DNA of 11,349 nucleotides, taken from Mobilitalea sp. Its GTDB lineage: Bacteria > Bacillota_A > Clostridia > Lachnospirales > Lachnospiraceae. Shown here one piece after another: positions 6,760-11,349 of the stretch (position 1 is its first letter; each line of letters starts with the position of its first letter). The translations under genes were made by a program, and so were the position numbers. The DNA is taken from contig JARKQP010000643.1 of NCBI GenBank assembly GCA_029974875.1, positions 1-11,349 on the forward strand, read 5' to 3'. The notes beneath the pieces are model-generated. The model ran no database searches. It was not told where the DNA came from and saw nothing but the letters and a program-made list of their open reading frames with translations.

Positions 6760-8796
6760 TTACAGGGTGCTCGCGGCCCTATGAAGGATCTTGTCCTCCA
6801 GATAAGGATTTCCCTCAAAAATATTGTCTACTTCCTGATCCGTTAATTTCTTTACGGCTTCTGCAGCTTCCTTCAAAACCCTGGCATCCGTGAAAATATC
6901 CCCCAGCTTAAAGTCCATGTCGCCGCTTTGGCGTATGCCGAAGATATCTCCCGGCCCCCTGAGCTTTAGGTCTTCCCCTGCAATAAAAAATCCATCGTTT
7001 GATTTATTTAATATCTCCAGGCGCTCCCAGGCCTCCTTGCTACTGCTGCCACAGACGAAAATGCAGTAGGACTGGTGCTCCCCCCGGCCTACCCGCCCGC
7101 GGAGCTGATGGAGCTGCGCAAGGCCGAACCGCTCCGCATTCTCTACCATCATGACCGTCGCATTCGGCACATTTACCCCTACCTCAACTACGGTGGTTGA
7201 AACTAACACCTGGATCCCACCATCGGCAAATTGCTCCATCACCTGGTTCTTTTCCTTTGGCTTCATCTTTCCATGGAGGTATTCTACCTTTATCCCGGGA
7301 GGAAGGGCTTCCCTGAGGCGTTCCGTATATTCCAGGACGTTTTCCGCTTCTATCTCCTCGCTCTCCTCTACCATGGGGCATATCACATAGGCCTGTCTCC
7401 CTAAGGCGACCTGTTTATCAATAAACCGGTAGGCATTCGGGCGGTAATTCGTATCTACCACGCAGTTTTTAATTGGCAGCCTCCTGGCCGGAAGCTCATC
7501 CACAATGGATATGTCCAGGTCCCCATATAGGATAATGGCTAAGGTTCTGGGGATGGGCGTGGCGCTCATAACAAGCACATGGGGATTCCCCCCTTTATTC
7601 ATCAGCGCCTCCCTTTGCTTTACCCCAAACCGGTGCTGTTCATCCGTGACCACCAGGCCAAGCCGGTCATATTCCACCTTTTCCTGGATCAGTGCATGGG
7701 TACCCACCACAATATCCACCCCGTGGTCTGCAATCCGCTGGTAGGCCTCCCTCTTCTCCTTTGCAGTCATGGAGCCCACCAAAAGACAGACGGATACCCC
7801 AAAGCCTGAGAGCAATTCTGTCAGTGATTTCAGATGCTGCTTTGCCAGAACCTCCGTCGGAACCATGAGGCTGGCCTGATATCCGTTTTTCACCGCCAGA
7901 AGCAGGGCCAAAATGGCAAGAATGGTTTTACCGGAGCCAACGTCACCCTGGACCAGGCGGTTCATCACATGCTCCCCTTTTAGATCTGTCTTGATCTCCT
8001 CCCACACCCTAAGCTGTGCCTTGGTCAGCGGATAGGGAAGTGCACCAATTAGTGCTTTTGTATCCCCCTCCTCCTTCATGACATATTCCGATTTTACCTG
8101 TATTCTTTTCTCCTTTAACCTGCGCAGTGCCAGGGAATAGAGAAAGAACTCATCAAATACCAGACGCTCCCTGGCCTTTATCATGCTGCTGCGGTCCTTA
8201 GGGAAGTGGACCTCCTTCATGGCCTTCGTCCGGTCCAGCAGCCCATATTCCTTAACCAGCTTTCTAGGGATATAATCCTTTGCCATAGTAAGCTCTGACA
8301 GCACCTGCTTCATTGCCTTAGATATTGCCGTATTCGTAATACCCTCCGTCAGCGGATAGCTTGGCTGCAGCACCTTTATAAGCTTGGCATAATTCTCCCA
8401 CTGGTAGATTCCCGGCTGTTCCATGACCAGGACACCATTCTTACGTATGACCTTTCCCCGGAAGATATAGCGGCTCCCAGTCCTTAAGGTCTTCTGGAGG
8501 AAAGGCATATTAAACCAGGTAAGCGGCATCTGGGCTGATGCATCCTTTACCTGGACGCTTATAATCTGAAGGTTCCGTACCTTTTTTATTTTGGGGGAGG
8601 CGGCTAAGGAAGCTTCAATGGAGGCCGTCATTCCCTCTGAAACTGCTGCAATAGGAACAGGCTGGTTAAATTCCTCATACCCTCTCGGAAAATGCTCCAG
8701 CAGATCCTGGACCGTCTCAATGCCCAGCTTATAAAAAGCCTTCTCCGTCTTCTCCCCAATGCCCTTAATTACCTTTATATTGTCATTCGCTTCCAC
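6760..8796 (-). CDS. recG: ATP-dependent DNA helicase RecG
   Basis: RecG remodels stalled replication forks and branch-migrates Holliday junctions. The 678-aa length is typical. The N-terminal wedge/OB region (about res 1-230) begins with a GIGEKTEKAFYKLGI helix-hairpin-helix-like stretch (12-26). Helicase motifs follow in order: Walker A GDVGSGKT (284-291), the RecG-type DEQH box (385-388), SATPIPRTL (411-419), STTVVEVGVNVPNA (533-546), QLRGRVGRG (564-572) and the C-terminal TRG-like segment LKLRGPGDIFGIRQSG (610-625). The start is GTG at 8796, with GGGAGG and an 8-nt spacer; there is no in-frame ATG nearby. It is transcribed divergently from the GntR/ABC operon and lies upstream of the glycan operon on the same strand. 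Nothing in the motifs suggests loss of function. Confidence 0.98.
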   Translation of the reverse strand: MEANDNIKVIKGIGEKTEKAFYKLGIETVQDLLEHFPRGYEEFNQPVPIAAVSEGMTASIEASLAASPKIKKVRNLQIISVQVKDASAQMPLTWFNMPFLQKTLRTGSRYIFRGKVIRKNGVLVMEQPGIYQWENYAKLIKVLQPSYPLTEGITNTAISKAMKQVLSELTMAKDYIPRKLVKEYGLLDRTKAMKEVHFPKDRSSMIKARERLVFDEFFLYSLALRRLKEKRIQVKSEYVMKEEGDTKALIGALPYPLTKAQLRVWEEIKTDLKGEHVMNRLVQGDVGSGKTILAILALLLAVKNGYQASLMVPTEVLAKQHLKSLTELLSGFGVSVCLLVGSMTAKEKREAYQRIADHGVDIVVGTHALIQEKVEYDRLGLVVTDEQHRFGVKQREALMNKGGNPHVLVMSATPIPRTLAIILYGDLDISIVDELPARRLPIKNCVVDTNYRPNAYRFIDKQVALGRQAYVICPMVEESEEIEAENVLEYTERLREALPPGIKVEYLHGKMKPKEKNQVMEQFADGGIQVLVSTTVVEVGVNVPNATVMMVENAERFGLAQLHQLRGRVGRGEHQSYCIFVCGSSSKEAWERLEILNKSNDGFFIAGEDLKLRGPGDIFGIRQSGDMDFKLGDIFTDARVLKEAAEAVKKLTDQEVDNIFEGNPYLEDKILHRAASTL

Positions 8797-8831
8797 GGCT
8801 AATACCTCCCAGCTTTAATAATTTATTATGC

Positions 8832-8847
8832 TGTGTCCACGGACACA
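8832..8847. promoter_or_regulatory. Palindrome in the recG leader
   Basis: TGTGTCC and GGACACA form 7-bp arms separated by two bases, between the recG promoter and its ribosome site. It could be a protein-binding site or a small hairpin in the recG mRNA leader. It does not match the Firmicute LexA box, so SOS control is not indicated. Confidence 0.4.
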
Positions 8848-8861
8848 CCTTGGCACCACCT

Positions 8862-8891
8862 ATTATAAACGATTAGGATCTGATTAAAAAG
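8862..8891 (-). promoter_or_regulatory. Putative recG promoter
   Basis: A perfect TATAAT reads on the minus strand at 8867-8862. The -35 position, 16-18 bp upstream, holds only T-rich sequence (TTTTTA-like). It is the only good -10 upstream of recG and would give a leader of about 60 nt carrying the 8832-8847 palindrome. Confidence 0.5.
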
Positions 8892-8912
8892 GAAAAAATT
8901 TTAAAAAGACTA

Positions 8913-8941
8913 TTGACATTTTCTTATCACGACTGTATTAT
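8913..8941 (+). promoter_or_regulatory. Strong sigma-A-type promoter of the GntR/ABC operon
   Basis: TTGACA (8913-8918), an exact 17-bp spacer and TATTAT (8936-8941) form a near-consensus vegetative promoter. The predicted start lies within the palindrome directly downstream, so bound repressor would block initiation. It gives a leader of about 170 nt before the regulator gene. Confidence 0.85.
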
Positions 8942-8961
8942 TGTATTAACCACTTAATACA
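8942..8961. promoter_or_regulatory. Probable operator of the YtrA-type GntR regulator
   Basis: TGTATTAA-CCAC-TTAATACA is a perfect 8-4-8 palindrome starting directly after the -10 box. A further half-site, CTGTATTA, overlaps the -10 at 8933-8940. Long AT-rich palindromes at the promoter of their own operon are typical of YtrA-subfamily GntR repressors. The adjacent gene encodes such a regulator, so autorepression is the simplest reading. Confidence 0.75.
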
Positions 8962-8993
8962 GTAGTACAAGAAATCAACAATTGTGAAACCAA

Positions 8994-9073
8994 AAATTCC
9001 ACTACCTATACTGTTCCGCAATTGGCTAAATTGAAATTTCACTATCTACACTGTTTCACAATTGACTAAATTG
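8994..9073 (+). repeat. Two 40-bp tandem direct repeats in the operon leader
   Basis: Copies at 8994-9033 and 9034-9073 match at 34 of 40 positions. All six differences are transitions. Both lie in the predicted untranslated leader between the operator and the regulator's ribosome site. A 12-bp segment, GTTTCACAATTG (9053-9064) in the second copy, is the exact reverse complement of 8979-8990, so the leader can fold back over about 85 nt. Confidence 0.8.
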
Positions 9074-9111
9074 AAAGGAGAGCTTTTCTCCTTTCAAATG
9101 TGAGAAAGGAG
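9071..9111 (+). promoter_or_regulatory. Hairpin with mutually exclusive Shine-Dalgarno pairing
   Basis: An 11-bp perfect stem, 9071-9081 with 9087-9097 (5-nt loop), lies directly upstream of the regulator's ribosome site. Its 3' arm contains CTCCTTTC (9088-9095). That octamer can pair with GAAAGGAG of the 5' arm (9073-9080) or equally with the true ribosome site GAAAGGAG (9104-9111), hiding it. This is a decoy, anti-SD, SD order typical of translational switches. No T-run follows, so it is not a terminator. No known riboswitch class was recognised. Confidence 0.55.
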
Positions 9112-9120
9112 CGTTGGGCA

Positions 9121-9501
9121 ATGCAATGGGAACTTGATTCTGGACGGCCGGTATACCTTCAGCTGATTGAACGGATACAAGCCGGCATCATCTCCGGATA
9201 TTATAAACCGGGGGATAAACTGCCCTCTGTCAGGGAATTGGCTGCAGAAGCCGCCGTAAACCCTAATACTATGCAGAAGGCATTAGCAGACCTTGAAAGG
9301 ACCGGTTTATTATATACGAACCGGACCAGTGGCAGATTCATTACCTCGGATGAATCCATGATCAAAAAATTAAAGGAGCAATCTGCCCTGGAATTAGTCC
9401 AGGAATTTATCGAGCGGATGCAGCAGCATGGATTTGAACCGGAAGAAACCCTGGCCTATGTAACAGATATCGTTAATACCAATAAAGGAGCCAAAAGCTA
9501 G
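9121..9501 (+). CDS. GntR-family transcriptional regulator, YtrA subfamily
   Basis: The 126-aa protein has an N-terminal winged helix-turn-helix (about res 8-76), with PVYLQLIERIQAGIISGYY (10-28), PGDKLPSVRELAAEAAVNPNT (30-50) and the wing GLLYTNRTSGRFI (62-74), followed by a short helical tail (about 79-118). This small effector-domain-free form defines the YtrA subfamily, whose members repress their own ABC-transporter operon and in several Firmicutes respond to cell-envelope antibiotics. ATG 9121 was chosen because AAAGGAG lies 9 nt upstream. A GTG at 9100 in the same frame would add seven residues but has no ribosome site. The palindrome at 8942-8961 is the likely binding site. The ABC ATPase gene follows after 80 bp. 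The inducing signal is unknown. Confidence 0.93.
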   Translation: MQWELDSGRPVYLQLIERIQAGIISGYYKPGDKLPSVRELAAEAAVNPNTMQKALADLERTGLLYTNRTSGRFITSDESMIKKLKEQSALELVQEFIERMQQHGFEPEETLAYVTDIVNTNKGAKS

Positions 9502-9551
9502 CTGCCAATGGGTAAGATATCCAATTTAAACAGCGTATCGTATTTTAGAAA

Positions 9552-9566
9552 GGCGCGCAAGGCGCC
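9552..9566 (+). other. Small GC-rich hairpin before the ABC ATPase gene
   Basis: GGCGC and GCGCC form a 5-bp stem around a 5-nt loop in the 80-bp spacer between the regulator and the ATPase gene, just upstream of the latter's ribosome site. It may affect mRNA stability or relative expression. There is no T-run, so it is not a terminator. Confidence 0.3.
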
Positions 9567-9581
9567 GTAATGGGAGGTATC

Positions 9582-10280
9582 ATGAATACAATTTTAGAGT
9601 GTAAATCGCTAACCAAAAAATTCTCGGGTCTTACTGCCCTGGATAATGTGAATCTCACTTTAGAGCGCGGCCGGATTATCGGTCTTTTGGGTCCGAACGG
9701 CAGCGGTAAAACCACATTAATCAAATTAATCAACGGACTGTTAGTTCCAAACGGCGGGGAAATCCTTATAAACGGCAAATCCCCCAGCCCCGGGACAAAA
9801 GCAGTCGTATCCTATCTTCCGGAAAAAACCTATCTTCCTGAGTGGATGCGCATCTCGGATACCATCAGCTTCTTCAAGGATTTTTATAAGGATTTTGACG
9901 AACAGCGTGCCTATGACATGCTGCAGCGTCTCCAGCTTGATCCAAGCAAACGCCTGAAATCCCTATCAAAGGGGACAAAGGAAAAGGTACAGTTAATTCT
10001 GGTTATGAGCCGCAAGGCTGATTTATATTGCCTGGATGAACCCATCGGCGGAGTTGATCCTGCTGCCAGGGATTACATCCTGAATACAATCATCTCCAAC
10101 TACAATGAAAACGCTACTGTACTTATTTCCACCCACTTGATTGCGGATATTGAGAAGGTGCTTGATGAAGTGGTATTTATAAAAAACGGCCATCTTACAC
10201 TTCATGAAAGCGTTGACGATATCCGTTCCAAGGAAGGCAAATCCATCGATTCATTATTTAGGGAGGTATTCAAATGTTAG
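9582..10280 (+). CDS. ABC transporter ATP-binding protein, YtrB-like exporter type
   Basis: This 232-aa nucleotide-binding subunit should power the membrane partner encoded next. It has Walker A GPNGSGKT (res 37-44), a Q-loop region SYLPEKTYLPEW where Glu (81) replaces the usual Gln, a signature LSKGTKEKVQ (128-137) instead of LSGGQ, Walker B LYCLDEP (148-154), the D-loop GGVD (156-159) and the switch His STH (183-185). Glu at the Q-loop and an LSKG signature are common in ABC-2-linked drug or peptide exporters, so these changes do not imply loss of activity. ATG 9582 was chosen because GGGAGG (9572-9577) precedes it by 4 nt; an ATG at 9570 would place that site inside the gene. The 3' end overlaps the permease gene by 7 bp, indicating translational coupling. 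Confidence 0.94.
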   Translation: MNTILECKSLTKKFSGLTALDNVNLTLERGRIIGLLGPNGSGKTTLIKLINGLLVPNGGEILINGKSPSPGTKAVVSYLPEKTYLPEWMRISDTISFFKDFYKDFDEQRAYDMLQRLQLDPSKRLKSLSKGTKEKVQLILVMSRKADLYCLDEPIGGVDPAARDYILNTIISNYNENATVLISTHLIADIEKVLDEVVFIKNGHLTLHESVDDIRSKEGKSIDSLFREVFKC

Positions 10281-11059
10281 GAAAATTATTAAAGCATGAA
10301 CTAAAAGCAACCGGCAGGCTATTGCTTCCGTTATTTTTAATCCTTGCCGTATTGACAGTAGTAAACCGTGCCGTAATATATCTGGATATATTTAAAGGTG
10401 TGTTATCCTTCATACCCGGTCTTCTCACCTTCATATATGTTATTTCCATCATTGCAGTGCTTGTCGTTACATCCGTATTGATTATTTTCCGTTTCTATAA
10501 GAATTTAATGACGGATGAAGGATACCTGATGTTCACCCTTCCCGTGAAGCCGCGCGAGCTGATCGATTCCAAGCTTATCATATCCCTTTTATGGTCCCTG
10601 GCATCCGTCGCCGCTGTCATCCTATCCCTTATTGTGGTACTGTCCGGACACTTCCCTTTCGCGGATATGAAGTACGCTTTTGCCCAGTTCTTTAGCGAGC
10701 TTTCCTCCGGATTTGGTAATTATGCCGCCCTATTTTATACAGAGCTCATATTAATGATGCTGTTCAGTGCTATTAACAGCACATTGATGGTCTATGTCTC
10801 CATCGCCCTTGGCCAATTAATAAACGGACATAAGATCCTCGGTTCCATAGGAGCCTATATTGCATTAAGTACAATACTACAGGTTCTATCCGTTGCTGCT
10901 ATGTCCCTTGCCAGCTTTGCTTTTGGCCGCACCTTCCAAGATATTAATTCCATTCCCCAGGTCGTATTCCCATTGTCACTGGCCTTCCTGCTAGTAACAG
11001 GCGTTGCATTTTACCTAGGCACGAACTTCCTATTTAAGAGGAAGCTGAATTTAGAATAA
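10274..11059 (+). CDS. ABC-2-type permease subunit
   Basis: The 261-aa membrane protein has about six predicted helices (roughly res 16-37, 49-73, 102-123, 152-178, 187-215 and 228-252). Between helices 2 and 3 is a cytoplasmic stretch, YKNLMTDEGYLMFTLPVKPRELIDSKL (75-101). The 'Y-LMT-EGYL-FTLP' pattern is characteristic of permeases that pair with YtrA-type operons and probably forms the coupling helix touching the ATPase. GGGAGG with a 7-nt spacer precedes the ATG, which lies inside the end of the ATPase gene. With that ATPase it would form an exporter, likely for envelope-active peptides or antibiotics; the substrate is not visible. No further operon gene follows. Confidence 0.9.
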   Translation: MLGKLLKHELKATGRLLLPLFLILAVLTVVNRAVIYLDIFKGVLSFIPGLLTFIYVISIIAVLVVTSVLIIFRFYKNLMTDEGYLMFTLPVKPRELIDSKLIISLLWSLASVAAVILSLIVVLSGHFPFADMKYAFAQFFSELSSGFGNYAALFYTELILMMLFSAINSTLMVYVSIALGQLINGHKILGSIGAYIALSTILQVLSVAAMSLASFAFGRTFQDINSIPQVVFPLSLAFLLVTGVAFYLGTNFLFKRKLNLE

Positions 11060-11070
11060 GGGGACGCCCC
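11060..11070 (+). other. Small hairpin just after the permease stop
   Basis: GGGG-ACG-CCCC directly follows the TAA of the last operon gene. The 4-bp stem has no T-tract (AGGTGTTTATA follows), so it is at best a weak stop or 3'-end protection signal. No better terminator for the operon was found up to the window edge. Confidence 0.25.
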
Positions 11071-11148
11071 AGGTGTTTATACATTGCAAGTAATAACCAA
11101 AAGGCATAAAGGCAGCTTCAACATAACCTGGAAATAGTATAACAAAAT

Positions 11149-11247
11149 CCGGAGGGTGTTGCAAAAAGAAGCCCTGGCATCATACATTGCAGGATTATCC
11201 TTGATATCCTCAATATGGGATCCTTCTTCTATTTGCAACACCCTCGG
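11149..11247. mobile_element. MITE-like element with 14-bp perfect inverted repeats
   Basis: GAGGGTGTTGCAAA (11152-11165) and its exact complement (11232-11245) bound about 94 bp. A further 6-bp stem, AAGAAG / CTTCTT (11166-11171, 11223-11228), lies inside, and the arms extend outwards by two C-G pairs past a bulged G. The interior can form smaller stems (AGGAT / ATCCT, 11191-11210). The size, terminal repeats and lack of a coding gene fit a miniature inverted-repeat element, or a hairpin left from an insertion sequence. No clear target-site duplication was seen, so the class is inferred. Confidence 0.5.
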
Positions 11248-11306
11248 GCTATTTGCACACAAAGCCAAAGCTATTTTTCTTTTACGTAATCCCATCCATA
11301 ATTTTA

Positions 11307-11349
11307 TTACCGCAGCCTGCGGTCCTCAAAGCGGCTCATTGCCGTCAGA
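11307..11349 (-). CDS. Possible C-terminal end of a gene entering from the right
   Basis: On the minus strand one frame reads LTAMSRFEDRRLR and then two successive TAA stops (from 11309). Charged end residues and a double stop are typical of a real gene end, but 13 codons are too few to identify a family and all of it could be chance. A GC palindrome, CCGCAG-C-CTGCGG (11310-11322), covers the last codons. Confidence 0.2.
   Translation of the reverse strand, partial: LTAMSRFEDRRLR

Noticed and set aside
6751..6768. Inverted repeat at the recG stop codon as a terminator
   Set aside because: The stem contains a bulge and is not followed by a T-run on the minus strand.
8832..8847. LexA/SOS box upstream of recG
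   Set aside because: The palindrome TGTGTCC-N2-GGACACA does not match the GAAC-N4-GTTC Firmicute LexA motif.
9071..9097. Hairpin as a rho-independent terminator
   Set aside because: No T-tract follows on either strand, and it lies upstream of a gene that must be transcribed.
9100..9120. GTG at 9100 as start of the GntR gene
   Set aside because: It has no ribosome site, and it would place the clear AAAGGAG site inside the gene. ATG 9121 fits both that site and the usual subfamily length.
11077..11295. 72-codon minus-strand ORF
   Set aside because: It runs through the inverted-repeat element with no convincing ribosome site or recognisable domain. Its reading through palindromic arms looks incidental.

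Overview
The window looks like a chromosomal segment of a Gram-positive member of the Clostridia, most likely a Lachnospiraceae-type organism. The reasons are moderate GC, strong GGAGG-type ribosome binding sites, sigma-A-like promoters, and the families present: a YtrA-type GntR regulator with an ABC exporter, a Firmicute-type RecG, and a UDP-galactopyranose mutase beside very large GT-C-like membrane proteins. Taxonomy is an inference from family content, not a database result. No rRNA, tRNA, CRISPR array, phage gene or intact transposase was seen.

Positions 1-6518 hold a minus-strand surface-glycan operon. In transcription order it contains: (1) a GtrB/ArnC-type GT2 with two C-terminal membrane helices (5466-6518), expected to make a polyprenyl-phosphate sugar; (2) a 699-aa multi-pass protein resembling a GT-C glycosyltransferase (3184-5283); (3) UDP-galactopyranose mutase glf (2024-3112); (4) a soluble DPM1-like GT2 (1297-2004, probable TTG start); (5) a DUF2298 ('YYY') multi-pass protein cut off by the left edge (1-1287). 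The two large membrane proteins share a similar first extracytoplasmic loop. Together this reads as a two-pair machine, with lipid-linked sugar donors made in the cytoplasm and transferred outside, building a glycan that may contain galactofuranose. The operon's own promoter, a six-codon leader ORF and a start codon buried in a hairpin lie at 6499-6704. A repeat-like block of hairpins separates genes 1 and 2.

Positions 6760-8796 encode a complete RecG helicase on the minus strand with a GTG start. It diverges from the plus-strand operon to its right.

Positions 8797-11059 hold a compact plus-strand operon: a 126-aa YtrA-type GntR repressor, an ABC ATPase and an ABC-2-type permease. Its control region is elaborate: a near-consensus promoter (TTGACA, 17 bp, TATTAT), a perfect 8-4-8 palindrome on the transcription start, two 40-bp tandem repeats differing only by transitions, and a hairpin whose 3' arm could instead pair with the repressor gene's Shine-Dalgarno. 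This leader is the least explained and most interesting part of the window.

Positions 11060-11349 contain no convincing complete gene. They hold an element of about 100 bp with 14-bp perfect inverted repeats (MITE-like) and possibly the last codons of a minus-strand gene entering from the right.
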